Below are positions 13,361 through 24,005 of a DNA stretch of 64,000 nt, in pieces. The DNA is from an uncultured Pseudomonadales bacterium (GTDB taxonomy: Bacteria > Pseudomonadota > Gammaproteobacteria > Pseudomonadales > Azotimanducaceae): the NCBI GenBank assembly GCA_958296195.1, contig OY282455.1, positions 2,046,001 through 2,110,000 of the forward strand, in the 5' to 3' direction. Each line of letters starts with the position of its first letter. Position 1 is the stretch's first letter. A program made the translations under genes and the position numbers. The notes under the pieces were generated by a model. The model had not been told where the DNA came from, searched no databases, and saw only the letters and a list, made by a program, of their open reading frames with translations.

Positions 13361-14291
13361 GCGGGCCAAAAGGGGGCGCCCGGTGGATGGCTTCATCGTC
13401 ATCGACAAGCCTCAGGGCATGACCTCCAACGAAGCGGTGCAGAAAGCCAAACGCTTGTTTGGCGCTCAAAAGGTGGGCCATACGGGCAACCTGGATCCCT
13501 TGGCCACCGGCGTGCTGCCGTTGTGCTTCGGCGAGGCCACCAAGTTCTCGCGCTATCTGCTCGCCTCCAACAAGCGCTATTGGTCGCGCATTAAGCTCGG
13601 CGTGGCCACGGACAGTGGCGATGCCGATGGCAAGGTGATTCGCGAGCGGTCCGCATCCGCCGTAGGCCGCGCCGATGTGGAGGCCGTTCTCGAGCACTTT
13701 CGCGGCTGCATCAAGCAGATTCCCTCCATGTTTTCCGCCATCAAGCATCAAGGGCAGCCGCTCTACAAGCTGGCGCGCCAAGGCGTGGAGGTCGAACGCG
13801 AGGCCCGCGACGCCGTCATTTACTCCAACGAACTAACCGCCTTTGACGGAGACGAGTTTGAACTGGAGATTCATTGCAGCAAGGGCACCTACGTGCGCAC
13901 CATTGCCGAGGATCTGGGCGAACGCCTCGGCTGCGGCGCCCATGTGAAGGCCTTGCGGCGGCGCCAAGCCGGGCCTTACGATGAGCGGGATTTGGTGACC
14001 TTTGCCGAGCTGGAGCGGCTGCGCATTCAGGAGGGCCGCTCCTTGGATCCGCTGTTGTTGCCGTTGTCGAGCGCCGTGCGTGAATGGCCGCAGGTTCAAT
14101 TGTCGCCGGACACCGCTTATCATGTGCGCCAAGGCCAGCCGGTCTTGGTGCCGCATGCGCCCACTTGCGGTTGGGTGCGCTTGGCGGAGGCCGGCGGCGG
14201 AGACTGCAAATTCCTTGGCGTTGGCGAAGTGTTGGATGACGGGCGCATCGCGCCTCGGCGGCTGGTTGGGAACCATAGCGATGGAGTTTGA
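13350..14291 (+). CDS. truB: tRNA pseudouridine(55) synthase TruB
   Basis: Converts U55 in the T loop of tRNAs to pseudouridine. 313 residues; the catalytic Asp lies in GHTGNLDPLATGVLP (most relatives read GHTGSLDP). GFIVIDKPQGMTSN at the start, the KRYWSRIKLG strand and CSKGTYVRTIAEDLGERLGC are typical. The C-terminal PUA-like part is present. Its start overlaps rbfA by 11 bases, implying coupled translation. Confidence 0.95.
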   Translation: MGGRRAKRGRPVDGFIVIDKPQGMTSNEAVQKAKRLFGAQKVGHTGNLDPLATGVLPLCFGEATKFSRYLLASNKRYWSRIKLGVATDSGDADGKVIRERSASAVGRADVEAVLEHFRGCIKQIPSMFSAIKHQGQPLYKLARQGVEVEREARDAVIYSNELTAFDGDEFELEIHCSKGTYVRTIAEDLGERLGCGAHVKALRRRQAGPYDERDLVTFAELERLRIQEGRSLDPLLLPLSSAVREWPQVQLSPDTAYHVRQGQPVLVPHAPTCGWVRLAEAGGGDCKFLGVGEVLDDGRIAPRRLVGNHSDGV

Positions 14292-14350
14292 CTGCAAATA
14301 TGCGCGGTTGGCTTCAGTGACTTTAGGATTGAGCATATTGGGAGAAGAAA

Positions 14351-14620
14351 ATGGCTTTATCGGCCGAAGCAAAAGCGGAAATCATCAAAGCGCATCAAAC
14401 CCAACAGGGCGACACCGGCTCGCCTGAGGTTCAGGTGGCGCTCCTGACAACCAACATCAATGCCTTGCAGGAGCACTTCAGCACCCACAAGAAGGACCAC
14501 CACTCCCGGCGGGGGTTGATCCGCATGGTGAACCAGCGGCGCAAGCTGCTCGATTACTTGAAGACTAAGGATAGATCGCGCTACCAAGCGTTGATTAAGC
14601 GCCTCAACCTCAGAAGGTAG
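14351..14620 (+). CDS. rpsO: 30S ribosomal protein S15
   Basis: Primary 16S rRNA-binding protein of the central domain, 89 residues as expected. Sequence features such as [39 protein letters not shown] and the basic C terminus are characteristic. GGGAGAAG precedes the ATG. It is followed 113 bases later by pnp, as in most gammaproteobacteria. Confidence 0.98.
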   Translation: MALSAEAKAEIIKAHQTQQGDTGSPEVQVALLTTNINALQEHFSTHKKDHHSRRGLIRMVNQRRKLLDYLKTKDRSRYQALIKRLNLRR

Positions 14621-14673
14621 GGCGGCAATGGCTGAATTCCCGACGGGAGTTTGGCGACGTTTGTCCTGCAGGC

Positions 14674-14711
14674 TCCAGCCGGCGCAGCCGGGTCGGAGTC
14701 GCAGGGCTGGA
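14674..14711 (+). promoter_or_regulatory. Possible stem-loop in the pnp leader
   Basis: TCCAGCC (14674-14680) and GGCTGGA (14705-14711) can pair across a GC-rich 24-base interval, between rpsO and pnp. In Escherichia coli a leader stem-loop cut by RNase III mediates PNPase autoregulation. Only the position matches; the structure here is short. Confidence 0.3.
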
Positions 14712-14733
14712 AGTTTGGAGAAAGGAGAAAATT

Positions 14734-16833
14734 TTGAATCCAACAACGAAAGAGTTCTTATTTGGCGGCCAAACCGTGCGCATCGAAACGGGCCGCGTCG
14801 CCCGGCAGGCGACCGGGTCGGCCTTGGTGACCATTGGCGGTACGGTGGTTTTGACCACCGCGGTCGGCGTGAAGACCGAACGCCCCGGTCAATCCTTCTT
14901 CCCGCTCACGGTGAACTATCAGGAGAAGACCTATGCCGCCGGCAAAATCCCCGGCGGCTTTTTTCGACGGGAAGGGCGCCCGACCGAAAAGGAGATCCTG
15001 ACCTCCAGGCTCATTGACCGCCCCATTCGCCCTCTGTTTCCCAAGGGGTTCATGAATGAGGTGCAGGTGGTGGCCACGGTCATGTCCGCGGAGAAGAGCC
15101 AAGACCCGGACATCGCGGCGATGATCGGAACCTCCGCGGCGCTGGCGCTTTCCGGCATCCCCTTCAGGGGTCCGATTGGAGCGGCTCGCGTAGGCTATGC
15201 GGACAATCGCTACATGCTCAATCCGAGTTATGCGGATATTGAAGCCTCTCAGTTGAACATGGTGGTTGCGGGCACCCGCAACGCCGTTCTGATGGTGGAG
15301 TCCGAAGCTCAGGAGCTTTCCGAGGATGAAATGCTCGGCGCGGTGCTGTTCGCCCATCAGGAAATGCAGGTGGTGATCGATGCGGTTGCCGAGCTGGCCG
15401 AGGAAGCCGGCAAGCCGGCCTGGGACTGGGCGCTGCAACCGACGGATGAGGCGCTGGCGGCAAAGATATCCGAAACGGTGGGAGACCAGCTTGGGGACGC
15501 CTACCTCATCACCGACAAGGTGGAGCGGCTGGCGGCGGTTGGCGAGCTGCGGCAACGGGTGGTCGAAGCGCTTGCCGGTGAAGATGAGCCGGCTGCCGAC
15601 CCGGAGACGGTAACCAAGGCTTTCGCCAAACTGGAGAAGGAGCTGGTTCGCAGCCGGGTGCTGAACGGCGAGGCGCGCATAGACGGCCGCGACCGGCGCA
15701 CTGTCAGGCCCCTTTCGATTGACGTGGGCTTACTGCCCCGGGCGCATGGCTCCGCCCTGTTCACCCGCGGCGAAACTCAGGCCATCGTCACCACCACGCT
15801 CGGCACCCTGCGGGATTCCGCCTTGGTCGAGAGTCTGCCGGGAACCTTCAAGGACTACTTTTTGCTGCACTACAACTTCCCGCCTTATTCGGTGGGCGAG
15901 GCCAGCATGATGACCGGGCCGAAACGCCGCGAGATCGGCCATGGTCGGCTGGCGCGGCGGAGCCTCGCGGCGGTGCTGCCCAGCGAGGTGGATTTTCCCT
16001 ACACCCTGCGGGTGGTGTCCGAGATCACCGAATCCAACGGCTCCAGTTCCATGGCCAGCGTCTGCGGTTCCTCCTTGGCGTTGATGGACGCTGGCGTCCC
16101 CATCAAGCGCCCCGTTGCTGGGGTGGCCATGGGCTTGGTCAAGGAGGACGACAGCTATGCGGTGCTGACTGACATTCTCGGCGACGAAGACCATCTTGGC
16201 GACATGGACTTCAAGGTGGCGGGAACAGACCAAGGCGTCACCGCCTTGCAGATGGACATCAAGATCGATGGCATCACCGAGGACATCATGGAGGAGGCGC
16301 TGCTGCAGGCGCTGGAAGCGCGCTTGCACATCCTGAACGAAATGAACAAGGTGCTGTCGGCGTCCCGCGATGAAATCTCGGAATATGCGCCGTCGATGAC
16401 GGTTCTCAAGGTGTCCAGGGAGAAGATCCGCGACATCATCGGCAAGGGTGGCGCCACCATCCGCTCCATCGTCGATGAAACCGGCGCCGATGTGGACATT
16501 GACGATGACGGGGCCGTGCGCATCTATGCGGAGGACGCCGCCGGCATGAACGCGGCGGTGGCGCGCATTGAGGAAATCACCGCGGAGGCCGAGGTCGGCA
16601 AGATCTACAACGGCCGAGTGGAGCGCATCGTCGAGTTCGGCGCCTTCATCAACATCCTGCCGGGCAAGGACGGCCTGCTGCACATCTCGCAGATTGCCCA
16701 AGAGCGGGTGGAGCAAGTCTCCGATTATCTGCAGGAGGGGCAGAATGTGGATGTTGTGGTGCTGGACGTGGACCAACGCGGCCGCATCAAGCTCAGCATG
16801 AAGGAGGTGCAAAACTACGCAGAGTCGGCATGA
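14734..16833 (+). CDS. pnp: Polyribonucleotide nucleotidyltransferase (PNPase)
   Basis: 3'-5' phosphorolytic exoribonuclease of the degradosome. It is 699 residues (family about 700-711): two RNase PH domains separated by an all-helical linker, a KH domain with [20 protein letters not shown] (about 565-585) and a C-terminal S1 domain ([17 protein letters not shown]). The start is a TTG at 14734, chosen because AGGAG lies 7-11 bases upstream and the conserved N terminus begins there. Confidence 0.97.
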   Translation: MNPTTKEFLFGGQTVRIETGRVARQATGSALVTIGGTVVLTTAVGVKTERPGQSFFPLTVNYQEKTYAAGKIPGGFFRREGRPTEKEILTSRLIDRPIRPLFPKGFMNEVQVVATVMSAEKSQDPDIAAMIGTSAALALSGIPFRGPIGAARVGYADNRYMLNPSYADIEASQLNMVVAGTRNAVLMVESEAQELSEDEMLGAVLFAHQEMQVVIDAVAELAEEAGKPAWDWALQPTDEALAAKISETVGDQLGDAYLITDKVERLAAVGELRQRVVEALAGEDEPAADPETVTKAFAKLEKELVRSRVLNGEARIDGRDRRTVRPLSIDVGLLPRAHGSALFTRGETQAIVTTTLGTLRDSALVESLPGTFKDYFLLHYNFPPYSVGEASMMTGPKRREIGHGRLARRSLAAVLPSEVDFPYTLRVVSEITESNGSSSMASVCGSSLALMDAGVPIKRPVAGVAMGLVKEDDSYAVLTDILGDEDHLGDMDFKVAGTDQGVTALQMDIKIDGITEDIMEEALLQALEARLHILNEMNKVLSASRDEISEYAPSMTVLKVSREKIRDIIGKGGATIRSIVDETGADVDIDDDGAVRIYAEDAAGMNAAVARIEEITAEAEVGKIYNGRVERIVEFGAFINILPGKDGLLHISQIAQERVEQVSDYLQEGQNVDVVVLDVDQRGRIKLSMKEVQNYAESA

Positions 16834-16884
16834 TTGGCTAGGCGGGGTGTAGCTTGCCGCTCGGGCCGAAGCTGGAGCTGTTGC

Positions 16885-16907
16885 AACGCCGGTATTTGGC
16901 CGGCGTT
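16885..16907. terminator. Candidate bidirectional terminator between pnp and acs
   Basis: AACGCCGG and CCGGCGTT form a perfect 8-bp stem with a 7-base loop, between two convergent genes. There is no long T run on either side, so termination efficiency is uncertain. Confidence 0.45.
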
Positions 16908-16941
16908 TGGCGTTGGTTGTTTCTCCGAGGCCGACGCCGCG

Positions 16942-18864
16942 CTATCTTCGTTTGATCAGGTCTTCAACCACCGCCGGCTCCGCCAAGGTGGTCAGGTCGC
17001 CGAGGTCGTTGAAGTCCTTGGCGGCGATCTTGCGCAGGATGCGGCGCATGATCTTGCCGGACCGGGTCTTGGGCAGGCCGGGCGCCCACTGAATGGCGTC
17101 CGGCTTGGCGAAGGGGCCGATCTCGCGGCGCACTAGGTCGATGAGTGACTCTTTAATGGCGGCATGGTCTTCGTCCGCCCCCTGCATCAGGGTGACGAAG
17201 GCGTAGATGCCCTCGCCCTTGATGGCGTGGGGGAAGCCCACCACCGCGGCCTCGGCCACCTGCTCGTGCAGAACCAAGGCGCTCTCGACTTCCGCAGTGC
17301 CGATGCGGTGGCCGGAGACGTTCATCAGGTCGTCCACCCGTCCGGTGATCCAATAGTAGCCGTCGGCGTCCCGGCGGGCGCCGTCGCCGGTGAAGTACAG
17401 CCCTGGGTAAGTGGAGTAGTAGGTGTCGATCAGGCGCTGATGGTCGCCGCGCACGGTGCGGATCTGGCCGGGCCAAGGCTCGGTGATGACCAGATTGCCG
17501 GACGCTTCCACCTCTTCAATGATTTTGCCGGCGCCGTCCACCAAGGCCGGCTGCACACCGAAGAACGGCCTTGTGGCGCTGCCCGGCTTCAGCGGCGTGG
17601 CGCCCGGCAGCGGCGCGATCATGATGCCGCCGGTCTCCGTTTGCCACCAAGTATCGACGATGGGGCAGCGGCCGTCGCCGACCACTTGGTAATACCAATC
17701 CCAAGCCTCTGGATTGATCGGCTCCCCCACCGTGCCGAGCAGGTGCAGGGACGCTCTGGAAGTGGATTTCACGAAGTCGTCGCCCTGCGCCATGAGCTGG
17801 CGGATGGCCGTGGGCGCGGTGTAGAAGATGTTGACTCGGTGCTTATCGACCACCTGCCAGCAGCGGGAGGCGTCCGGGTAGGTGGGCACGCCTTCGAACA
17901 TCAGCGTGGTGGCGCCGTTGGCTAGGGGGCCATAGACGATGTAGGAGTGGCCGGTGATCCAGCCGACATCCGCGGTACACCAATGGAGGTCGCCATCCTG
18001 ATGGTCGAAGACGTACTTGAAGCTCATGGCGGCGTGCAGCAGGTAGCCGGCGGTGCTGTGCTGCACCCCCTTGGGCCGGCCGGTGGAGCCGGAGGTGTAG
18101 AGCACGAACAACGGGTCTTCGCTGCTCATGGCTTCCGGCTCACACTGCTCCGGCTGCGCCGCCACTAGGTCCTGATACCAGATGTCCCGCCCTTTCCGCC
18201 ACGGGATGTCCGCACCAGTGCGCTTGACGGTAATGACCGTATGCACGTTGGGGCAGGAAGCCAGCGCGGCCTCCGTGTTTTGCTTCAACGGCACCCGCCG
18301 TCCGCCGCGCAGGCCCTCGTCGGCGGTGATGACCGTTTGGCAGTCCGCATCAAGAATGCGGTCCGCCAGCGAATTGGGCGAAAAGCCGCCGAAAACCACC
18401 GAATGCAGGGCGCCGATGCGGGCGCAGGCCAGCATGGCGTAGGCGGCTTCGGGAATCATCGGCATGTAGATGCACACCCGGTCCCCCTTCCTGACCCCTC
18501 GGGACCTAAGGCCGTTGGCTAGGCGGCAGACGGCTTTGTGGAGGTCTTGATAGGTGATGACGGCGTCTTCGCCCGGGGAGTCCCCTTCCCAGATGATCGC
18601 GGGTTGCTGCGCCCGTTTGGGCAGGTGTCGGTCTATGCAGTTGCGGCAGGCGTTCAACTCACCGCCGTCGAACCACTTGACGCGGCCGGTGGCGAAGTCC
18701 GCCTCGCACACCTGCTCCCAAGGCCGGTCCCAGTTCAGGAACCGCTCAGCCTGCTCCACCCAGAAGCCGTTTGGATCCGCGATGGAGCGGCGGTACATGG
18801 CTGCATAGGTCGCTTCGTCAATCAGCGCCCGTCGCGCCATGAATTCATTGACCGGATGGATCAT
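16942..18864 (-). CDS. acs: Acetyl-CoA synthetase (AMP-forming)
   Basis: Activates acetate to acetyl-CoA through acetyl-AMP. From ATG 18864 it has 640 residues (family about 650). Visible: the P-loop-like [15 protein letters not shown], the acyl pocket and A5 motif [33 protein letters not shown], and the C-terminal SGKIMRR lysine that is acetylated in homologues. Longer starts up to 19008 would read into the pgi frame and lack family support. The chosen start overlaps the end of pgi by 20 bases. pgi-acs adjacency is common in this class. Confidence 0.96.
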   Translation of the reverse strand: MIHPVNEFMARRALIDEATYAAMYRRSIADPNGFWVEQAERFLNWDRPWEQVCEADFATGRVKWFDGGELNACRNCIDRHLPKRAQQPAIIWEGDSPGEDAVITYQDLHKAVCRLANGLRSRGVRKGDRVCIYMPMIPEAAYAMLACARIGALHSVVFGGFSPNSLADRILDADCQTVITADEGLRGGRRVPLKQNTEAALASCPNVHTVITVKRTGADIPWRKGRDIWYQDLVAAQPEQCEPEAMSSEDPLFVLYTSGSTGRPKGVQHSTAGYLLHAAMSFKYVFDHQDGDLHWCTADVGWITGHSYIVYGPLANGATTLMFEGVPTYPDASRCWQVVDKHRVNIFYTAPTAIRQLMAQGDDFVKSTSRASLHLLGTVGEPINPEAWDWYYQVVGDGRCPIVDTWWQTETGGIMIAPLPGATPLKPGSATRPFFGVQPALVDGAGKIIEEVEASGNLVITEPWPGQIRTVRGDHQRLIDTYYSTYPGLYFTGDGARRDADGYYWITGRVDDLMNVSGHRIGTAEVESALVLHEQVAEAAVVGFPHAIKGEGIYAFVTLMQGADEDHAAIKESLIDLVRREIGPFAKPDAIQWAPGLPKTRSGKIMRRILRKIAAKDFNDLGDLTTLAEPAVVEDLIKRR

Positions 18865-20470
18865 GGTTTTCCGCTTTCCCATTGAGCGCTTTGAGATGCG
18901 CCACCAGAGCTCGGGTGGCGTCGTCTTGCGGCAACGCCGCTCCGTCGCCGAGTTGATGGTATATGCGCTTGGCCAGCCTCTTGCCGAACTCGACGCCCCA
19001 TTGGTCAAAGGAGTTTATGTCCCAAATTATGCCCTGGCAAAAGACTCGATGCTCAAAAAACGCCAGCAGGGCGCCCAGATTGTGGGGATTCAGTTGGTCG
19101 AGCACCAAGGTGTTGGTGCCGTGGTTGCCCGGCGCGGCCTGGTGGGGGTTGTCCGAGCGCCAGCCAAGCGCCATGGCTTCGCCTTGCCCTATCCCGTTGG
19201 CGAGCAGCCAGCGGTGCTGTTCGTTGCAGCCGTGCTGGGGCCGGGCGGTGAGTATGAAATCGGCGGTGAAGGGCCTCGTGCCTTGGTGCAGCATTTGATG
19301 GAAGGCGTGTTGGCCGTTGGTGCCTTCCCCTCCCCAGACGGCCGGGGCGGTGTGGGTACCCACCTCGGCCCCGTCGCGGCGGGTGCGTTTGCCGTTGCTT
19401 TCGGTGATGAGCTGCTGCAGATAGGCCGGCAGCCGCCGCAAACGGTGGTCGTAGGGCAAAATGAGGTGCTGGTCGATGCCCAGAAAGTTGTAGTTCCAAA
19501 TGTCGATCAACGCCGCCAGCAGGGGCGCGTTGTCGTGCGCCGGCGCTTCTTGAAAATGCCGGTCCATGGCGTGGGCGCCAGCCAGAAGCGCCTTGAAGGC
19601 AGTTTCGCCAAGGCATAGAGCGATGGGCAAGCCGATACTGGTCCAGAGCGAAAACCGCCCGCCCGCCCAGTCCCATAGTGGGAAGATGCTGTCTGGCGGA
19701 AGCCCAAATTCGGCGGCGGCTTCAGCCTTTGCGGTTGCCGCGAAGAAATGCCGGGGCAAGGCGTCTTGGCAGTTGGTCCGTTCGAGGAACCAGCTACGCG
19801 CCGCCGCGGCGTTGGCTAGGGTCTCCAAAGTCGAGAAGGTCTTGGAGGCGATGATGAACATCGTGGTTTCGGGGTTGACCGCCGCTAGAGCGGCGCCGAT
19901 GGCTTGGCCGTCGATGTTGGCGACATACAAGGGCTTTAGCGGCTGACCGGTGCCGCCGAGTGCTTCGGTTACTAGCTGAGGCCCTAGCTGCGAGCCGCCG
20001 ATGCCGATGTGAACCACATGCGTGAGCGCGTTGCCCCAATGCCCTGTTCGGTCGCCGCGCCTGATGGATTCAGCGAAGTCCAGCAGCCGCTGGCGGCTGC
20101 GCACCACGACCTCTCCGGCGGCCGGAGGTTGCCGGCTTGCCGGCGCCCGCAGTGCCGTGTGCAGGGCGGCGCGGCCTTCTGTGGCGTTAACGGGCGCTCC
20201 GGTGAAGAGCGCCTCCCGCCTAGCGACCCAGTGCCGTTCCTTGGCGAGATCCAGCAAAGCCCCTAAGACTTCGGGCGTGATCTTCTGCCTTGAGAAGTCA
20301 AATAGAACGCCGCCCACAGGCAAGCGCAGAGCGCGTCCGCGCTCGGCGTCCTCGAGTAGATTGGCCAGGAAGCCTTGGCGTTGCGCTTTGGCGGCCAGCC
20401 GGGTCAAGCGCTTCCAAGCCGACCAATCGCTCGCCGCCGGCGGAGCTGGTTCTGCTGGGTCTTCAGGCAT
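18845..20470 (-). CDS. pgi: Glucose-6-phosphate isomerase
   Basis: Interconverts glucose 6-phosphate and fructose 6-phosphate. 541 residues, near the usual 549. The phosphate-binding [12 protein letters not shown], the signature [13 protein letters not shown], the catalytic region [31 protein letters not shown] with the active His, and [17 protein letters not shown] near the C terminus are all present. It lies between a deoxynucleoside kinase gene and acs. Confidence 0.96.
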   Translation of the reverse strand: MPEDPAEPAPPAASDWSAWKRLTRLAAKAQRQGFLANLLEDAERGRALRLPVGGVLFDFSRQKITPEVLGALLDLAKERHWVARREALFTGAPVNATEGRAALHTALRAPASRQPPAAGEVVVRSRQRLLDFAESIRRGDRTGHWGNALTHVVHIGIGGSQLGPQLVTEALGGTGQPLKPLYVANIDGQAIGAALAAVNPETTMFIIASKTFSTLETLANAAAARSWFLERTNCQDALPRHFFAATAKAEAAAEFGLPPDSIFPLWDWAGGRFSLWTSIGLPIALCLGETAFKALLAGAHAMDRHFQEAPAHDNAPLLAALIDIWNYNFLGIDQHLILPYDHRLRRLPAYLQQLITESNGKRTRRDGAEVGTHTAPAVWGGEGTNGQHAFHQMLHQGTRPFTADFILTARPQHGCNEQHRWLLANGIGQGEAMALGWRSDNPHQAAPGNHGTNTLVLDQLNPHNLGALLAFFEHRVFCQGIIWDINSFDQWGVEFGKRLAKRIYHQLGDGAALPQDDATRALVAHLKALNGKAENHDPSGQ

Positions 20471-20495
20471 CGGCGTTTGGCGTCGGTTGCTGAGT

Positions 20496-21233
20496 CTACA
20501 GCAGCGTTGGATTGGGATTGAAGTAGGAGCGGCTGCCCTCCATGGTCGCTATTTGGTCGAGGAGCGCCTGCAGGTGGGAGTGATTGTTGGCGAAATCAAT
20601 CTCCGCCGCATTGACGACCAGCAGCGGCGCTTGATCGTATGAGTGGAAAAAACGGGTGTAGGCGTTGACTACAGCGTTCAGGTAGCGCTCTTCGATTCTC
20701 TGTTCAAAGACGATGCCGCGGCGGCGAATGCGGCGGCGCAGAACCTCCGCGGGCGCCTGCAGATAGATCACCAAATCCGGGCGAGGCGGATCGGGGGCCA
20801 CCGCGTCGTGAAGCTGCTCATAGAGTTCGAATTCATGCTTGTTCAAGTTCAGGCGGGCAAACAAGCGGTCCTTTTCCAGTAAAAAGTCGGCTACCAGTTG
20901 CGGCCCCACCAAGTCATCGTGGGGAACATCGGAGATGATTCGGGCGCGGTTCAATAGGAAAAAAAGCTGGGTTTGCAGGGCGTTGGCGCGGCGGCTCTGG
21001 TAAAACTGCCTGAGAAATGGATTGGTCTGCACCGGCTCCAGCAGCAAGGGACGGCGCAACGCCTCGGCCAGCTGCTGCGCCAGTGTTGTCTTGCCTACGC
21101 CTATGGGCCCTTCCACCACTAGGTAGCGAGGTTGTTCAGGCGTTTGCGGCACTGCTTTGCTCAAGACTATTGGGGATGCGCCGCGGCTGGGCTGGATTGG
21201 CCCATCGAACATGAAATTTGGCTTTTTTGCCAA
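20496..21233 (-). CDS. Deoxynucleoside kinase family protein
   Basis: Phosphorylates deoxynucleosides, or a related nucleoside, for salvage; the exact substrate cannot be read from sequence. 245 residues: Walker A GPIGVGKTT near 42-50, the substrate-pocket segment LEPVQTNPFLRQFYQ, the LFFLLNR stretch, the lid RRRIRRRGI and the C-terminal EERYLNAVVNAYTRFF. All are typical of the bacterial dAK/dGK group. The first about 35 residues are not conserved, so a later start is possible. In pseudomonads this position holds folK and panB-panC; none of these is present here. Confidence 0.85.
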   Translation of the reverse strand: MAKKPNFMFDGPIQPSRGASPIVLSKAVPQTPEQPRYLVVEGPIGVGKTTLAQQLAEALRRPLLLEPVQTNPFLRQFYQSRRANALQTQLFFLLNRARIISDVPHDDLVGPQLVADFLLEKDRLFARLNLNKHEFELYEQLHDAVAPDPPRPDLVIYLQAPAEVLRRRIRRRGIVFEQRIEERYLNAVVNAYTRFFHSYDQAPLLVVNAAEIDFANNHSHLQALLDQIATMEGSRSYFNPNPTLL

Positions 21234-21254
21234 GCCGGCACCGCGGTAAAAAAA

Positions 21255-22544
21255 CTAGAGATTCTCTGCGGCAGCGCGGGCTTCGCGATCGGGCCGCTGT
21301 TGCTTGCGGACCTTGCGCTGGCGCGGCGCATTCAAGGCGGCGATCATGGCGTCTTGTTGATGCGGCGGTGCTTGCTGCGCTTCCGTCCACCAAGCCGCCA
21401 AGTGTTGATCGACTAGGCCGGCCTCGCTGCGCAGCAGCAGAAAATCATAGGCGGCGCGGAACTTCGGGTGACAGAGGGCTTTGCGGACATGCTTTGAGCG
21501 ACGCTCTTCAAGATGCCGTTGCAGGCGCCAGACGTCCGTCACAAAGTAGGCGTGGCGACGGGGCAAGGCGATGATGCGCCGTTGGGCGGCTAGGGAGTCA
21601 TGGGCGGCGATGGCATGAGCCTCGCTCGTGCCTTTGCCTCTCAAGTGTGCGGCCGACGCCTTGAACTTGGCGCAGTAGTCGTCCCAAAGTAGGACCGCCA
21701 GCAGGAAACCAGGGGTTGCCGGGCGCCCTTGGGCGATTCGGCGATCAGTGTTTTCCATGGCTAGCCGGACCAGCAGGCTGTCGGGCGGCGTGGCCGGAAA
21801 CAGGGTTCGGCAGATGGGCATCCGCTGCAGCAGACGCCAAGCGTTGGCGGCGTAACCGCCGAGAAGCATCTTGCTGAACTCATCGAAAAGGCGAGCGGCC
21901 GGAATGTCCTGCAGATGCATGGAGGCGGCCGCCGCATGTTCGGTGATGGTTTTGTCTAAGTTAAAGCCCAGTTTGGCCTGAAAGCGCAGGGCGCGAAGCA
22001 GCCGAACCGGATCCTCCGCCAAGCGCTGCCGGGCTTCTCCGATGAGCCGCAAGCGCCGCTTTTTGATGTCCTGAATGCCGCCCACATAGTCCAGGATCGC
22101 CTCTTCGTGCGGGTCGTAGTACAGGGCGTTTACGGTGAAGTCCCGACGGAAGGCGTCCTCATCCAGGGTGCCATAGACGTTGTCGCGCAGGATGACGCCG
22201 TTGCCGTTGACCTTCTCGTTGCCGCTCGGCGCTTTGCGGAAGGTGGAGACCTCAATAATGTTGCGGCCGTAGCGCACATGGGCGATCTTGAAGCGACGCC
22301 CCACCATGCGCGAGCGTTGGAATAGTCTCCGCACCTGTTCCGGCGTGGCGTTGGTGGCTACGTCAAAGTCCTTGGGAGCGGCGTCAAGCAGCAAGTCACG
22401 GACGCAGCCGCCGACCAGAAACGCCTGAAAACCGGCGTGCTTCAGTTTGGTGAGGACATCAAAGGCGTTTGGATCAACCCGTTCTCGCGAGACCTTGAGT
22501 GACTTTGAGGACAGCTTGGTGGCGACCGCCGTTTCGGTTTTCAA
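21255..22544 (-). CDS. pcnB: Poly(A) polymerase I
   Basis: Adds 3' poly(A) tails to RNA, promoting decay. 429 residues. The class II nucleotidyltransferase head shows LVGGCVRDLLL and the metal-binding DFDVATNATPEQV. The signature RDNVYGTLDEDAFRRDFTVN separates bacterial PAP from CCA-adding enzymes. The neck VRLLRALRFQAKLGF follows. The basic C-terminal tail (RQRKVRKQQRPDRE) is also typical of PAP I. It stands 66 bases after the regulator upstream, in the dksA-gluQ-regulator-pcnB order. Confidence 0.94.
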   Translation of the reverse strand: MKTETAVATKLSSKSLKVSRERVDPNAFDVLTKLKHAGFQAFLVGGCVRDLLLDAAPKDFDVATNATPEQVRRLFQRSRMVGRRFKIAHVRYGRNIIEVSTFRKAPSGNEKVNGNGVILRDNVYGTLDEDAFRRDFTVNALYYDPHEEAILDYVGGIQDIKKRRLRLIGEARQRLAEDPVRLLRALRFQAKLGFNLDKTITEHAAAASMHLQDIPAARLFDEFSKMLLGGYAANAWRLLQRMPICRTLFPATPPDSLLVRLAMENTDRRIAQGRPATPGFLLAVLLWDDYCAKFKASAAHLRGKGTSEAHAIAAHDSLAAQRRIIALPRRHAYFVTDVWRLQRHLEERRSKHVRKALCHPKFRAAYDFLLLRSEAGLVDQHLAAWWTEAQQAPPHQQDAMIAALNAPRQRKVRKQQRPDREARAAAENL

Positions 22545-22610
22545 GATTCGTTCAAACTGTAGGTTGGGGAAGTGTGAAAAGCCAATGGTAGCACGGTTGC
22601 AAAAGAGGCG

Positions 22611-23933
22611 TCAGGGTCGTCGCGGGCCGCGCTTCCTGGTCTTGGTGCGGGGGATGTTGAGCCGCTGGCGCCGCTCCCACAGACTCTTGCGACTGATGCC
22701 AAGTTTTTCGGCCAGCTCGGTCTCGGTCAAGTGGTCCTGATGTTGCAGAACGAAGGAGACGAAATACGCCTCGAGGGATGGCTGGTCTCCTTCTTCGCTG
22801 GCGGTGGGGCTCGCTGGCCGCTGTTTTGAGTGGATGGCCAGTAGGTTTGTCCCAACCGACTCGCTGTTGCAAAGAATGGCGGCCCGTTCCATGACGTTGG
22901 TCAGTTCCCGGACGTTGCTTGGCCAGTGGTAGGTGAATAGGACGGCGCGGGCCTCGCTGGAAATCTTCAGCGGCCTCTTGCCCAGTTTCCGGCCGGCGTG
23001 GTTGAGCAGGTCTTGGGCCAATTCGATAATGTCCTCCTTGCGTTCCCGCAGCGGCGGCAGGAGGAAGATTGCATCATGCAAGCTGTGCAGGAGGTCCCCG
23101 TTGAATCGCCCGTCTTCGACCAATTGCGACAGGTTGCGGTGTGAGGTGGCGAGCACCCGCAGGTTGGGCGGCTTGGCGGCGGCGCCATCGCCGCTTTGGC
23201 TGTCCTTCCCGCGCAGCAGAAGCGCCAGCCGGCGTTGCACCAACGGTGGCAGGTCGTCAACGTCCTCTAGAAATAGGGTGCCCCCGTTGGCCGTCTCCAC
23301 CAAGCCGCTGCCGGGGCCGGCGGCGGTGCCAAAAAGCTCCGCTTCGATCAGGGACTTGGGGATGGCGGCGCAGTTCGCCGTGATCAGGGGGGCGTGGTTG
23401 CGCCTGCTGGCGGCGTGGATGGCATGGGCTAGGAAAACCTTGCCGGTGCCGGACTCTCCTTCGATTAGGATGGAGGCGTCGGTTGGGCCAACCTTGGCGA
23501 TGCGCTGCCGCAATTCGACCATGACCCTGCTTGTGCCGGCCACTGCGAACAGCGCTTGGCTCCGATCCGCCATCCACTCCGGTTTTGCCGCCAACGCCTT
23601 TCTCACCGCGGTGAGCAGTTCGTCCGCCGAGGCAGCGAGGGGCAGGTAGTCCGCGGCGCCCTGCTGCATGGCGTGAACGGCTTGGCGAACATCGTTGCCG
23701 CCGCCGACTACGATGACCGGAGGCAGGTTGGAGCGGTCAATCACCCGATCTAGAAGCTGCTCCCGGCTCACAACTTGGGCGTCCACCAAGATGCAGTCGA
23801 ACCGCTTGTAGTCCGCTCGACTTGCGGAACTTGAAGAGTCGGCGCTGGCGACCTCGTAGCCGTTGTCCTCAAGAATTTGGGGCAGCCCGGGGCCGGGTCC
23901 GGAGGGACTCCTGACATATAGCAGGCTGCGCAT
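22611..23933 (-). CDS. Degenerate NtrC/CbrB-like regulator (receiver + AAA+ + Fis HTH)
   Basis: 440 residues from ATG 23933 (a TTG at 23978 is possible). Domain order is that of a sigma54 activator: receiver (1-115), AAA+ (125-350), Fis-type HTH (about 400-435). Key parts are altered. The receiver lacks the acidic pair after strand 1 (LLYVRSPSG), and the Thr and Lys positions read Gly and Leu, though Asp51 remains. The AAA+ keeps Walker A GESGTGK (159-165), but the GAFTGA loop is missing (ELFGTAAGPGSGLVETANGG). Walker B reads LFLEDVDD instead of LFLDE, and the arginine-finger segment reads FNGDLLHSL instead of FRxDLYYRL. The HTH is intact. The slot is that of cbrB, but no cbrA is present. It probably binds DNA without activating sigma54. 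Confidence 0.85.
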   Translation of the reverse strand: MRSLLYVRSPSGPGPGLPQILEDNGYEVASADSSSSASRADYKRFDCILVDAQVVSREQLLDRVIDRSNLPPVIVVGGGNDVRQAVHAMQQGAADYLPLAASADELLTAVRKALAAKPEWMADRSQALFAVAGTSRVMVELRQRIAKVGPTDASILIEGESGTGKVFLAHAIHAASRRNHAPLITANCAAIPKSLIEAELFGTAAGPGSGLVETANGGTLFLEDVDDLPPLVQRRLALLLRGKDSQSGDGAAAKPPNLRVLATSHRNLSQLVEDGRFNGDLLHSLHDAIFLLPPLRERKEDIIELAQDLLNHAGRKLGKRPLKISSEARAVLFTYHWPSNVRELTNVMERAAILCNSESVGTNLLAIHSKQRPASPTASEEGDQPSLEAYFVSFVLQHQDHLTETELAEKLGISRKSLWERRQRLNIPRTKTRKRGPRRP

Positions 23934-24005
23934 GGCGCTATAGTAGCAAAGGCCACAAGGTGCGCACTCCGCCGGCAACCACAGTGGCGGGGTTGGGCTA
24001 TCGGA

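Noticed and set aside
15730-16812. 360-codon open frame antisense to pnp
   Set aside because: It mirrors PNPase codon positions and has low-complexity composition and no motif.
18845-19008. Longer N terminus for acs (start at 19008)
   Set aside because: The extra residues are in the overlap with pgi, have random composition and no family counterpart; ATG 18864 gives the normal length.
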